Source: DATBED01 sp036276195 (GTDB lineage: Bacteria > Patescibacteriota > Saccharimonadia > Saccharimonadales > UBA4665). Taken from it: a stretch of 44,884 bases of DNA. The stretch spans positions 1 through 44,884 of the forward strand of contig DATBED010000032.1 in assembly GCA_036276195.1 (NCBI GenBank), in the 5' to 3' direction. Below, piece after piece: positions 1 through 6,714 of this stretch (its first letter is position 1; every line of letters starts with the position of its first letter). The notes below the pieces were generated by a model. It ran no database searches. It was given only the letters and a program-made list of their open reading frames with translations, and was not told the DNA's origin. The translations under genes and the position numbers were made by a program.

Positions 1-205
1 TTAACTGTTGCACGCTAGCCGTGGTGCCGCTTGGTGACTTGGCGGTCGTGTTACTGGTAGTACTGCTCAAGGTGTTATCGGAATTGCTCTTCTGATGGAC
101 TACGTAAAGCCCGACACCGACAATCGCTGCCACTATTACTAGCAGTAAAAGTAACTCCATCATCGCAAACCCACCTTGCTTATTTTTATGGATTTTGACC
201 CCCAT
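1..205 (-). CDS. Prepilin-like protein, cut by the window edge
   Basis: The reading frame opens at the ATG complementary to 203-205, preceded on the minus strand by AAGGAG about 6 nt upstream, and stays open to the window edge, so the C-terminus is missing. The protein starts with a short basic leader, then GGFAMMELLLLLVIVAAIVG, followed by a Ser/Thr-rich stretch. This is the shape of a type IV prepilin or pseudopilin: leader, Gly before the cleavage point, Glu about five residues later, then a hydrophobic helix. It would be processed by the prepilin peptidase encoded at 20803-21633. Family placement rests only on this N-terminus; a plain membrane-anchored protein is the alternative. Confidence 0.6.
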   Translation of the reverse strand, partial: MGVKIHKNKQGGFAMMELLLLLVIVAAIVGVGLYVVHQKSNSDNTLSSTTSNTTAKSPSGTTASVQQL

Positions 206-450
206 CCGGCGCTCCTTTTCAATTAACATTTCCTGGATTTAACATTACGGCTATACGGCCATCGAATCAATTATTACATGAAAATTTTCAAAAGTTTATA
301 TTTTTAACAAAGAGGGTGGAAAACTCCCACCTGGTCGTGCGTCTTTAGCGTAAATAATCTTACACGGAAGTAGTTAAAATCTTAATAGCTGCTATCGGCT
401 GCTTCCTTTAAGCTAAGTTCGTACATTAAAGCAAGTTTAAAGGAGGGGTT

Positions 451-723
451 ATGAGTATTATTATGTTTATCATCATCGGTGGAATTATCGGTTGGATTGC
501 GTCGCGCCTTGCTGGGCGCGAAGAAGGTATGCTGGGCAGTATTGTAATTGGGATTGTCGGTTCCTTTATAGGTAGTTTTATTGCCAGCCTGTTCCGTTCA
601 GCCGGCACTTCTTACGCCTCGATTAGTTGGGCCGGCTTTTTCTGGTCGCTGATTGGCGCCATTATCTTGGTGGCCTTACTGAACGCCTTCTCTGGGCGAC
701 GTCACCATACCCTACAATCCTGA
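451..723 (+). CDS. GlsB/YeaQ/YmgE-type small membrane protein
   Basis: A 90-residue protein that is almost wholly membrane-embedded: three hydrophobic Gly-rich segments (about residues 2-17, 27-47 and 59-80) separated by short loops, with a basic end (SGRRHH). The pattern GGIIGWIASRLAGRE, then GMLGSIVIGIVGSFIG, is characteristic of the GlsB/YeaQ/YmgE (transglycosylase-associated) family, often linked to stress responses but with no defined reaction. The start is supported by a strong ribosome-binding site, AAAGGAGGGG at 439-448, unlike many genes in this window that appear leaderless. It is monocistronic and converges on the next gene. Confidence 0.85.
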   Translation: MSIIMFIIIGGIIGWIASRLAGREEGMLGSIVIGIVGSFIGSFIASLFRSAGTSYASISWAGFFWSLIGAIILVALLNAFSGRRHHTLQS

Positions 724-735
724 GTGAAGCTCGGT

Positions 736-1158
736 TTAGCGCCTCTTTTTAGTGTTGTGGTATAGGGCATGGCTGGCCAGATAGTAGCTTAGGCTGGCGA
801 GGGGTAGCTCAAACAAGAAGGCTAGTACCAAGGCTTGATGAAAGTCTGAGCCGGATCGTTCACTCATAACATCGAACCAAGCGTCTACCAGCAAGAGGCT
901 ACCGGTAGTAGCTGAAGTAATAACCACCCATATAGACCGGAAGTAAGCGAATAGGCCAGTAGACACTAGCGCCACGATCAACCCAATGTCTAAGCCTGTC
1001 CAGCTGATGTCCCAGTGGGTTGAGAGGTGGCGGCGCGGTAAGGTTAACCCCAAGAAAATCGTCCACGGCAACAGTACGACAGCCATCATGATATAAACCT
1101 TAGTCACCCAATTAGGAATTTTTAGAATAATGTAATCGGGGCTGCGCCTTTTAGCCAT
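736..1158 (-). CDS. Four-helix membrane protein, unrecognised
   Basis: About 140 residues with a short basic N-terminus (MAKRRSPDY) and four predicted membrane helices, near residues 20-40, 52-70, 75-92 and 107-127, ending in a basic tail (NTKKRR). I prefer the ATG at 1156-1158 over a TTG two codons upstream. A TATACT box lies 8 nt before this ATG, so the leader would be very short. I recognise no family and there is no catalytic motif. Its small size and location next to another small membrane protein say little about function. Confidence 0.65.
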   Translation of the reverse strand: MAKRRSPDYIILKIPNWVTKVYIMMAVVLLPWTIFLGLTLPRRHLSTHWDISWTGLDIGLIVALVSTGLFAYFRSIWVVITSATTGSLLLVDAWFDVMSERSGSDFHQALVLAFLFELPLASLSYYLASHALYHNTKKRR

Positions 1159-1223
1159 ACACAAGCAGTATAAAACATCCTGGCCTGGTTAGGCTACCGC
1201 GAGCCGGTGGTGTTTAAACTTGC

Positions 1224-1625
1224 CTACCCGTCTTTTCGGCGCAGCGTTTCCAGAATAGTTTTAATTCCAGTAAGCTCTGTCATTTGCCTATCTTGCAAGG
1301 TCGCCAAATAAGTTAAGGTCTGGTGATCGGCATCGGCTTTAGCGTCATTCTGATCTTGAATAACATTTTGGCCAACCATAATTACCGGCAGCAAAATCAG
1401 CTGCAGAACCGTCTGGGCTATGTAAGTGACCCAAGTAATAACGCTATGGGCCTTAATAACTGGCGGCAACATAAGTAAATCAAGTAAAAAGAAGGCGTAA
1501 GCACACCACATGCTGCCTACAGCTTTGGTAATTATTACAGCCAGCCAAGTGTTAAAGCGGGTGGTTGGGGTTGTTGGTTTTTTGAGAAGCTCTCTAGGGT
1601 GCGGAACTTCGATATGTTCTTTCAT
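1224..1625 (-). CDS. DUF1003-like membrane protein
   Basis: About 133 residues from the ATG at 1623-1625. Two membrane helices (roughly residues 28-52 and 62-86) are followed by a hydrophilic, helix-forming tail. The join between them, LILLPVIMVGQNVIQDQNDA, resembles the motif of DUF1003 proteins (a hydrophobic segment, then MxxQN, then a charged helix rich in Asp and Ala). The upstream TTG start would add 11 residues, but TATAGT lies in that stretch and looks like a -10 box, which favours the downstream ATG. The function of DUF1003 is unknown. Confidence 0.6.
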   Translation of the reverse strand: MKEHIEVPHPRELLKKPTTPTTRFNTWLAVIITKAVGSMWCAYAFFLLDLLMLPPVIKAHSVITWVTYIAQTVLQLILLPVIMVGQNVIQDQNDAKADADHQTLTYLATLQDRQMTELTGIKTILETLRRKDG

Positions 1626-1650
1626 ATTGCTACTATAGCAAGCTCTCTCT

Positions 1651-1679
1651 AAAAGCAAAACCGCCCGGTAACAGACGGC
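1651..1679 (-). terminator. Intrinsic terminator of the secreted-protein gene
   Basis: Read on the minus strand, GCCGTCTG and CGGGCGGT form an 8-bp stem with G-U pairs around a TTAC loop, followed by TTTTGCTTTT. It lies about 35 bp beyond the stop of the gene at 1714-2460 and just before the promoter of the next minus-strand gene. Confidence 0.65.
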
Positions 1680-1713
1680 TGATTACTATCGTTAACGGAT
1701 TAGCGAAAATAAC

Positions 1714-2460
1714 CTACTGTTGATGCCCAAGGAGAGGGTCTGCCGGGGTACCTTTCGGCAATACGCGATGTTGCTCGGCAGCCTTGAGGACGCCTCCAGC
1801 TTGTGCGATCAAGTACCGGACTGCGTCAAAATTTTGGGTAGCAGATGTTGACGGATAACTAAGTGGACCGGTTTTAGTAGTTGAAAATACTTCAGCATTA
1901 GGTTTATCGCCATAAGATGCCGTCAATTGCCAGCTGTCGTCTTGAGGAATAACTCCCAGGTTAAAGCTGTAGTTACCCAAATCCGACCTATAACTAGCAG
2001 TTCGTTTGATAGCTGCATTGAAGCCCGCAGGAGTTCTTGGAGCGCTAGCCCGGTTATTCTTTCCCTCATAAAGACTAATCTGGAATAAGCTGTTTGGCTC
2101 GGTAGTATTACTGCCTTTTTGATTATTTGGTGTGGAGATGTCGATAACAGATTCAGCTAGTGTACGAGTTCGTGAGTCATAAGCATCAAGTTGGACTTTG
2201 GTGTAAGTACCCTTGGTTCCTTCCCCAAAGTCAACTCGGCTCCTAGTTAAGGCAACTGTGCCGATTGCAGTCGGGCTCACCGCATGCTTGCGCCCAATCC
2301 TTTCTGCACTACCTGCTAACTGATTGAAGTCGTGTTGTAACGCTTGGCTAACCTCTGCATCGGTTGGTGTCGTTTCACCGTAAGCAACTACCGGCGCACC
2401 CCCTGCAATAGCACCTGTGATGGCTGCGATGCGCACTATGTCACCTACTCTATGTCTCAT
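1714..2460 (-). CDS. Secreted protein of unknown function
   Basis: About 248 residues. The N-terminus (MRHRVGDIVRIAAITGAIAG, then GAPVVAYGE) looks like a Sec signal peptide with cleavage near VAYG-E. The mature part is hydrophilic, without cysteines or repeats, and includes segments such as SYSFNLGV-like beta strands. I prefer the ATG at 2458-2460 over a TTG two codons upstream; AAGGA lies about 10 nt before it. No family recognised. It is followed by an intrinsic terminator and preceded by a long non-coding stretch, so it is probably transcribed alone. Confidence 0.65.
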   Translation of the reverse strand: MRHRVGDIVRIAAITGAIAGGAPVVAYGETTPTDAEVSQALQHDFNQLAGSAERIGRKHAVSPTAIGTVALTRSRVDFGEGTKGTYTKVQLDAYDSRTRTLAESVIDISTPNNQKGSNTTEPNSLFQISLYEGKNNRASAPRTPAGFNAAIKRTASYRSDLGNYSFNLGVIPQDDSWQLTASYGDKPNAEVFSTTKTGPLSYPSTSATQNFDAVRYLIAQAGGVLKAAEQHRVLPKGTPADPLLGHQQ

Positions 2461-2466
2461 AAACAA

Positions 2467-2877
2467 AAGTCCTTAAATTAATTACCTGTTTTCATTGTAT
2501 TTTGTTACATTTAGCGGTCTTTGTCAAGACATGTGGAGGTAAATTGTAGCCCGAATGCGTAAACGAATCCGAACACTGGCTTTTGTCTGGGTCTATCTGC
2601 TCCCACTTAGGCGCTCACGATTTGTACCAAAAAAATTGTAATCAGTATTTTTAACTTCTTTACTAAACCAGTATTACAAGTAAATTGGTACAAATCGTGA
2701 GTGGTTGACACTTGTAGGTAGGTTACCTGAAGAACTACTATCCTAAGATCAAAGTGTTTACACGTTAAGGCTGCATTCTTGTCATTCTAGAACCGTCTAG
2801 GGTGTATCTACCCACACATCCTTACTGCTTCTAGCCACTTCACACACTAGATAATTACTAACAAGGAGTAGGAATGT
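2467..2877. other. Intergenic region at the left side of the island
   Basis: About 410 bp with no convincing gene. It contains the two-tier inverted repeat at 2614-2701, a TTGACA at 2705-2710, and AAGGAG at 2863-2868 in front of a 44-codon plus-strand frame that is wholly antisense to the next gene. It separates backbone-like genes from the island, so it is a candidate boundary. Confidence 0.5.
2614..2701. repeat. Symmetric two-tier inverted repeat
   Basis: The outer arms CTCACGATTTGTACCA (2614-2629) and its exact complement (2686-2701) are 16 bp. Six bases inward on both sides sit a second pair of arms, TTGTAAT (2636-2642) and ATTACAA (2673-2679), around a 30-nt AT-rich loop. The equal spacing suggests one designed structure: a large hairpin or a dimeric protein-binding site. 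There is no T-run, so it is not a normal terminator. Confidence 0.75.
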
Positions 2878-3537
2878 CTACTTTGTTGGGGTTGGGTCTG
2901 GTGTTCGAGCTAATTGTGCTCGAATTGTGTCAGGGTCTGGTAACTGTAATGCCTTGTCTCTTACCGCGTAAAGTACGGCCATGTGGCGATTTTCCATGCC
3001 TAGGTTGAGGCCTAGGTTTCTGTACAGCTTCGCCCATCTTGTTGAGATAATATTAGACGAAAGAGTGTTATGTAAATTTTGGCGTACTTTTGGATTAGGG
3101 CTGTAATATTCAGCCAATACCTTCCTATGAATTTTCGCTAATCCATCAGTTTTGCCTTGAACTATATGTTCAATGTTAACCATCTTCAAAGACATAGCAA
3201 TAAGCATTAGCTCTATGTAAGGGTCTGGCTTTTGCCAAGTACTATTAGAGGTTATACCAACCCGCTCGCACAGAGGGTTTAGTATCTTAGAAAGTTTAGC
3301 GGTCGAAGTCTCTAAGTGGTTGGCCAAACTTCCCAGACTACCAAACTGTAGCATATTGCTTAATATAATAGATTCTGTATCTGTAAATAAATCATTCTCA
3401 TACAAATATTGCCCCTGGGATTCATGAAATTCTATTGCATCTTCGCCGTACGATAATAATAAGGGGTCGTTATTTACTATGGCTTCGGCTTCTCTTTTGC
3501 GCAAGTCAGCCGGATATTGGTCTTCAATCGCTAGCAT
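2878..3537 (-). CDS. LuxR-type helix-turn-helix protein
   Basis: 219 residues. A segment near residues 50-98 (FTDTESIILSNMLQFGSLGS, then LANHLETSTAKLSKILNPLC) reads like a LuxR/FixJ helix-turn-helix. The segment near residues 163-200 (ISTRWAKLYRNLGL, then MENRHMAVLYAVR) matches the end of a LuxR-type domain even better (xxRKLGVxNRxxAVLYAL). It probably binds DNA as an island-borne regulator; the target is unknown. The frame remains open for 27 codons upstream of the ATG, up to a TAG that ends the preceding gene, and this stretch looks coding. No good ribosome-binding site precedes the ATG, so the true N-terminus is uncertain. Confidence 0.6.
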   Translation of the reverse strand: MLAIEDQYPADLRKREAEAIVNNDPLLLSYGEDAIEFHESQGQYLYENDLFTDTESIILSNMLQFGSLGSLANHLETSTAKLSKILNPLCERVGITSNSTWQKPDPYIELMLIAMSLKMVNIEHIVQGKTDGLAKIHRKVLAEYYSPNPKVRQNLHNTLSSNIISTRWAKLYRNLGLNLGMENRHMAVLYAVRDKALQLPDPDTIRAQLARTPDPTPTK

Positions 3538-3618
3538 ATCTCTAAAATCTCGGCCGCGTAAATCATCATCTTTTACCTTAATAGTGATGCTTTCATCGTC
3601 CCTTTGAAAGCTGCGCCT

Positions 3619-4047
3619 CTAGGTAGCAGGCCCGGGAGGAAGTAAGAATACTGACGAGTCTATAATTGGCCTGCTCAAACGATGAACTAGTTGGTGATTT
3701 ATTCGTTGGAAACTGTGCTCCCACATACGCAAGTGCTTGAGTATATCGGAAAGAACAATTGGTGGCATTGGCCTGTCTCTATTTGCAGTTCTACCGAGTT
3801 CCATAAATAGCTTATCTCTATATTGAGCTTCTTTAGCTTCTCTAGCACTGAATTCGGTGGTTTCATCAAAATCGGAGGAGTCATGATCTGTTGTGTCATC
3901 AGGTGTTCCATTGAGGTCGGTCGTTCCCGGTGGAAGTTGATCTACTAAATCGAGAGTCGGTTCAGCATAGCCCGAGTTATCGCCAGTAGACTCGGTTGGC
4001 CCGAAATCACCTTGATTTTCCATTGCTTTTATAGCTAAACCAGTCAT
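3619..4047 (-). CDS. Acidic, low-complexity N-terminal protein, unrecognised
   Basis: 142 residues. Roughly the first 70 are acidic and disordered-looking (rich in Asp, Thr, Ser, Pro and Gly); the rest is helical with a basic character (SDILKHLRMWEHSFQRINHQ). No known domain. It lies in the same reading frame as the LuxR-like gene downstream, and only its TAG stop at 3619-3621 separates the two open frames. The pair could therefore be one gene interrupted by a nonsense codon. The start is the ATG at 4045-4047; another ATG lies eight codons in. Confidence 0.5.
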   Translation of the reverse strand: MTGLAIKAMENQGDFGPTESTGDNSGYAEPTLDLVDQLPPGTTDLNGTPDDTTDHDSSDFDETTEFSAREAKEAQYRDKLFMELGRTANRDRPMPPIVLSDILKHLRMWEHSFQRINHQLVHRLSRPIIDSSVFLLPPGPAT

Positions 4048-4150
4048 AAAGAATACCTTAACACAAATGTATGCTTACTACAAGAAGGTCGCTACGGCTG
4101 CGACGGAACTACCGCGCGGCCTCCCTACTACCCGTTCAAACGTTCAAAGT

Positions 4151-4783
4151 CTATGTATTTTTGTTAGCGTCACGAATACTAAGTACGGTGCAAAGACCAA
4201 TGTTAATACGTGGGTCTATAGCAACCTGCGCCTCTGTAGTGTTGAGCGACATTTTAACAATTAAGGGGTTCTTACGATGCATAATCCTACCAGCTAATTT
4301 TGGCTCAGCTCCGTTTGGAGCATACATAATATCGAATGTCTGGGGCACAAACATAAAGATTAGGGCGATATAATCGCCAAAGGGCAGCACCTCCAACCAA
4401 CGACGGGCTATAGCAAGTACGCTACTGGTCTCTCGAGCATAACCGTAAGGATTACCCTGATTATCAAGAATATCGACGTACCCACGCACAAAAGCCGTGC
4501 GTAATCTGCGGAAGCGTAAGGTGCTAATTGGTTGATTGGTCGCGGCATCTAAAATATTGTAGCTAGGCTTGAAGCTGATGAGTTGCCGACCGCCTATGTT
4601 AACAATGGTTTGCTGCATAGATTTGTTGGTGAAGACACCTATATCGGCGTTTAAGCGCCAGGCTTTCATCTTAATATAGCCAACTAGTTGATTGCTATTC
4701 GGGTCAAAAATAGAAATCTCGGCACCAAATAGTTTAAAAAACTTACGCCTAAATTCTAGAATCTTAAATTGCGAATAGTCCAT
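4151..4783 (-). CDS. LURP-one/scramblase-like (tubby-type barrel) protein
   Basis: About 210 residues. Repeated short strands with patterns such as EISIFDPNSNQLVGYIKMKA, ISFKPSYNILDAATNQPIST and VDILDNQGNPYGYARE resemble the LURP-one-related/phospholipid-scramblase fold (family knowledge; no motif is decisive). A hydrophobic segment near residues 140-160 could touch the membrane. I choose the ATG at 4781-4783 because TACAAT sits 7 nt upstream, as in the neighbouring modules; an ATG three codons earlier and a TTG are alternatives. It is the last recognisable module of the cassette array, after repeat A. Confidence 0.45.
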   Translation of the reverse strand: MDYSQFKILEFRRKFFKLFGAEISIFDPNSNQLVGYIKMKAWRLNADIGVFTNKSMQQTIVNIGGRQLISFKPSYNILDAATNQPISTLRFRRLRTAFVRGYVDILDNQGNPYGYARETSSVLAIARRWLEVLPFGDYIALIFMFVPQTFDIMYAPNGAEPKLAGRIMHRKNPLIVKMSLNTTEAQVAIDPRINIGLCTVLSIRDANKNT

Positions 4784-4790
4784 TAAAGAC

Positions 4791-4796
4791 ATTGTA
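4791..4796 (-). promoter_or_regulatory. -10 box of the scramblase-like gene
   Basis: TACAAT on the minus strand, 7 nt before the ATG at 4783, giving a predicted leaderless mRNA. No good -35 box is visible. The string ATGTCTTTAATG around this start also occurs at the start of the module at 6645. Confidence 0.5.
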
Positions 4797-4844
4797 CACA
4801 ACTAAGGAAATATTAATGCATGCTACTTTAGGTGTAGATAAGCT

Positions 4845-4876
4845 TGGTGGTGCGTAGCGGAAGAAATCTGGAACTA
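4845..4876 (-). repeat. Cassette repeat A (class I, 32 bp)
   Basis: On the + strand it begins TGGTGGTGCGTAGC and ends ATCTGGAACTA. It is the most diverged member at its first bases. It starts 12 bp beyond the stop of the vapC-like gene, the same position relative to a gene as the other copies. Confidence 0.75.
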
Positions 4877-4887
4877 CTTTGTAGAAC

Positions 4888-5298
4888 TCACTTCTGCTCA
4901 GGGCTTAGAATTATTATCCTTAATTGAGGTAAACCCTTAAAATCTCCATCTGAAGTCAACAAGTTTCCGCCAATCTGGATTGTAGTAGCAGCTATCCAGA
5001 AATCATTATTAGATAATGCCAACCCGTGTTGCCTTGCCCAAGCAGCTAAGTCGGCATATATAATTGCCGTATCTTGGTCAAGTTGAATAACATTAACATT
5101 AAACTGCTGTTTAAATAATTCATAGTTTTTTAGATTATAGGCAGCACGGTTGCCATTAACAAAGCCAAACCTTAGCTCAGCATCTGTTGCTAAAGGAATC
5201 GCCAAACTATCATACTCCTGCTCTGTAAACGCCTTCACTACGTAATCTTCATCGCTAAGCAGGTCTGACAAAGCCGAGGTATCAAATACTGATGTCAT
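4888..5298 (-). CDS. PIN-domain toxin, VapC type
   Basis: 136 residues, the usual size for VapC, a metal-dependent ribonuclease that cleaves specific RNAs. The acidic residues expected of a PIN domain are visible: Asp in MTSVFDTSALSDLL, Glu in TDAELRFGF, Asp in NNDFWIAATT and Asp in LTSDGDFKG. It is translationally coupled to its antitoxin: the antitoxin TAA and this ATG overlap by one base at 5298. The pair forms one cassette between repeats B and A. Confidence in the PIN assignment is high; the RNA target cannot be inferred. Confidence 0.88.
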   Translation of the reverse strand: MTSVFDTSALSDLLSDEDYVVKAFTEQEYDSLAIPLATDAELRFGFVNGNRAAYNLKNYELFKQQFNVNVIQLDQDTAIIYADLAAWARQHGLALSNNDFWIAATTIQIGGNLLTSDGDFKGLPQLRIIILSPEQK

Positions 5299-5570
5299 TA
5301 TTCTTTACTTTGTTTTGCTATAGAGGTGCTATCAGCCCATGCCAAAGCTTCATCAATAGCCTTCTTATCAGATTTTTCTATTTTGTGATGACTAAGAAAA
5401 TTCTTAACCTCTAAGTAACGCTTTTCGCTACTTTCAACCCCAGAACTTTGCTGTAGCGCTCTTAGTGCATAACGGTTGAGGCTTAATCCTTGTTGATTAG
5501 CTTTCTTTATCAAGGCTGCCTTAGTTCTTGGGTCAAGCCCTCTGATAGTAAGTTGCAATGTATCACTCAT
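5298..5570 (-). CDS. Antitoxin of the VapC-type pair (ribbon-helix-helix type)
   Basis: About 90 residues from the ATG at 5568-5570. The N-terminus (MSDTLQLTIRGLDPRTKAAL, then IKKANQQGLSLNRYALRALQ) is a ribbon-helix-helix DNA-binding pattern, as in FitA/VapB antitoxins: a beta strand, a helix, GLS-NRY, a helix. The acidic C-terminal part would bind and neutralise the toxin. A TTG seven codons upstream is possible but lies next to the -10 box, so I reject it. Autorepression through the palindrome in the promoter is likely by analogy with other TA operons. Confidence 0.82.
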   Translation of the reverse strand: MSDTLQLTIRGLDPRTKAALIKKANQQGLSLNRYALRALQQSSGVESSEKRYLEVKNFLSHHKIEKSDKKAIDEALAWADSTSIAKQSKE

Positions 5571-5579
5571 AATGCCTAC

Positions 5580-5609
5580 ATTATATAGCAATCAATGCAT
5601 GCATGTCAA
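5580..5609 (-). promoter_or_regulatory. Promoter and probable operator of the vapBC cassette
   Basis: TTGACA (5604-5609) and TATAAT (5580-5585) are 18 bp apart, and the ATG is 9 nt past the -10 box, so the leader is 2-3 nt at most. The spacer contains the palindrome ATGCATGCAT (5595-5604), a plausible antitoxin operator. Confidence 0.8.
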
Positions 5610-5616
5610 TGTATTG

Positions 5617-5647
5617 TGGCGGGACATCGAATCGGGCTTCCGAATAA
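5617..5647 (-). repeat. Cassette repeat B (class II, 31 bp)
   Basis: Begins TGGCGGGACATCGA on the + strand and ends GGGCTTCCGAATAA. It lies 22 bp past the stop of the ParE/RelE-like toxin, and 7 bp from the -35 box of the next module. Confidence 0.85.
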
Positions 5648-5669
5648 TTTGTGTTTAGCCCCTGTATGG

Positions 5670-5915
5670 CTAAAAGTCCCTGTACGTCTTCTCTGAACGA
5701 CGTTCAATAGCCAAAATATTGAAAGAGTTATCGAGCTGTTGGTAGATAACTCGTAGCCTACCCTTTCGGACTCGAAAGATGTCCTGATGGCCCTTGAGTT
5801 TAGTAATCTGTAGACCTTGCGTATCAGCCTGCTGAAGTTGTATCAATATCTCTTTAATTAACTTGCGTTCTTTGTCGTTGAACTTAGCTAACTCTTTACT
5901 GATCTTATCAGTCAT
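5670..5915 (-). CDS. RelE/ParE-family toxin
   Basis: 81 residues, compact and basic. The middle and C-terminal part (TKLKGHQDIFRVRKGRLRVI, then YQQLDNSFNILAIERRSEKT) matches the RelE/ParE pattern: LKG, then a strand with F/YRxRxGxxRVIY, then the terminal strand with xIxxRxxxY. Members either cleave mRNA on the ribosome (RelE) or poison gyrase (ParE); the sequence does not settle which. It lies 7 bp after its ribbon-helix-helix antitoxin gene. Confidence 0.82.
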   Translation of the reverse strand: MTDKISKELAKFNDKERKLIKEILIQLQQADTQGLQITKLKGHQDIFRVRKGRLRVIYQQLDNSFNILAIERRSEKTYRDF

Positions 5916-5922
5916 TTTGGGG

Positions 5923-6153
5923 TTAGAGACGCTTCAGTAATTCATCAATATTAACGCCACCTTTTTGGATCAGGGTGAAGTCGGTTACCGTTTCCCACTG
6001 TTCATAGGCGGTACGTAGTTTACGTAAAATTGAGTCCCTAATGAAATCACTACGAGTTGCAAATTCGTTTTTAGCAGCTTTATCTAGCTCATTGACTAGC
6101 TTTTTGGGAAGCGATATATTGATTGTCCTGGTATTCGTAGATAATTTACTCAT
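5923..6153 (-). CDS. ParD/CopG-type antitoxin
   Basis: 76 residues. TRTINISLPKKLVNELDKAA, followed by FATRSDFIRDSILRKLR, is a clear ribbon-helix-helix motif (strand with ISLP, helix, RSDFIR, helix). The C-terminal tail is the toxin-binding part. It is the first gene of a two-gene operon with the RelE/ParE-like toxin. The ATG lies inside the promoter palindrome and is predicted to be the first translated codon of a leaderless mRNA, so bound antitoxin would cover both promoter and start. Confidence 0.85.
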   Translation of the reverse strand: MSKLSTNTRTINISLPKKLVNELDKAAKNEFATRSDFIRDSILRKLRTAYEQWETVTDFTLIQKGGVNIDELLKRL

Positions 6154-6189
6154 ACAATAATTGTATATTTATTGTATGTAGTGTGTCAA
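6152..6189 (-). promoter_or_regulatory. Promoter and operator of the parDE-like operon
   Basis: TTGACA (6184-6189) and TACAAT (6160-6165) with an 18-bp spacer; the ATG is 6 nt beyond the -10 box. A perfect 9-bp inverted repeat, ATACAATAA (6152-6160) and TTATTGTAT (6169-6177), overlaps the -10 box and the start codon and is the obvious operator. Confidence 0.85.
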
Positions 6190-6197
6190 GTTAAAAT

Positions 6198-6645
6198 CTA
6201 GGCTTGGACTAGCCTAGCAATCAGCGAGCGTATAGGCTGAACGTCCACATCTTCAACCATAGAGACTGCTAAGGATGCTCGCCTTGCTGTCATATGATCA
6301 TATGTATGCTCTCTACCTGCTGGTTTTGTCTTACCTATTGCCTCAGCTACTTCACTTAATACGCTTGTGGGTTGTAGTGTTTCTGGTAAATATCGTGGAC
6401 AGGTCGCTTGTACCGAAACGGCAGCTTGTCCCACATTGAGACATACAACTCTAGCGCTGCCCATTTCACCAGATTTTTCATCTATAAGTGTTACCGCAAG
6501 ATCAATATCAGGATTTTCCCTATCTCGGTTAGTAATAACTGTCTGCTCGAGTCAGGTCTGCAGGCGAAGCGGTATGAAGTCGGTCAAATGCTGCTTCTGA
6601 CTCTGGGCTAGGCGCAATACCAGGTACAACAGGGGGATTTGTCAT
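6198..6645 (-). pseudogene. Frameshifted small cassette gene
   Basis: The ATG at 6643-6645 opens a 38-codon frame (MTNPPVVPGIAPSPESEAAF onward) that stops at 6529-6531. A second frame continues without a break to 6198 and clearly codes upstream of its first ATG (VITNRDRENPDIDLAVTLID, then EKSGEMGSARVVCLN). Joined by a one-base shift near 6540 they give about 148 residues. The join falls in a run reading GACTCGAGCAGACAG. This may be a real mutation, a sequencing error or, less likely, programmed slippage. No family recognised. The leaderless-type promoter (TTGCAC 6676-6681, TAGGAT 6653-6658) is intact. No cassette repeat separates it from the parDE-like pair. Confidence 0.65.
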
Positions 6646-6652
6646 TAAAGAC

Positions 6653-6681
6653 ATCCTAACATATAACTGTCATATGTGCAA
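6653..6681 (-). promoter_or_regulatory. Promoter of the frameshifted cassette gene
   Basis: TTGCAC (6676-6681) and TAGGAT (6653-6658) are 17 bp apart; the ATG is 7 nt beyond the -10 box. The -35 box is one base from repeat C. Confidence 0.6.
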
Positions 6682-6682
6682 G

Positions 6683-6714
6683 TGGCGGGCCGTAGCCTTG
6701 CAGGTCTGGAACTA
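6683..6714 (-). repeat. Cassette repeat C (class I, 32 bp)
   Basis: Begins TGGCGGGCCGTAGC on the + strand and ends GGTCTGGAACTA. Its end supplies the TAG stop codon of the adjacent gene (6712-6714), so gene and repeat overlap. Its first nine bases equal the last nine of the tRNA-Asp gene. Confidence 0.88.

Noticed and set aside
2874..3008. Plus-strand 44-codon frame with AAGGAG upstream
   Set aside because: It is fully antisense to the LuxR-like gene, has no recognisable product and no clear promoter; the ribosome-binding-like string is probably chance, though a truncated old gene start is possible.
3619..3621. TAG recoded as an amino acid
   Set aside because: Other genes here end normally at TAG (ychF, mazF, the gene at 6712), so genome-wide recoding is unlikely.
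6367..6611. Plus-strand frames across the frameshifted cassette gene
   Set aside because: They are antisense to the joined coding sequence, have no ribosome-binding site and look like low-quality shadow translations.
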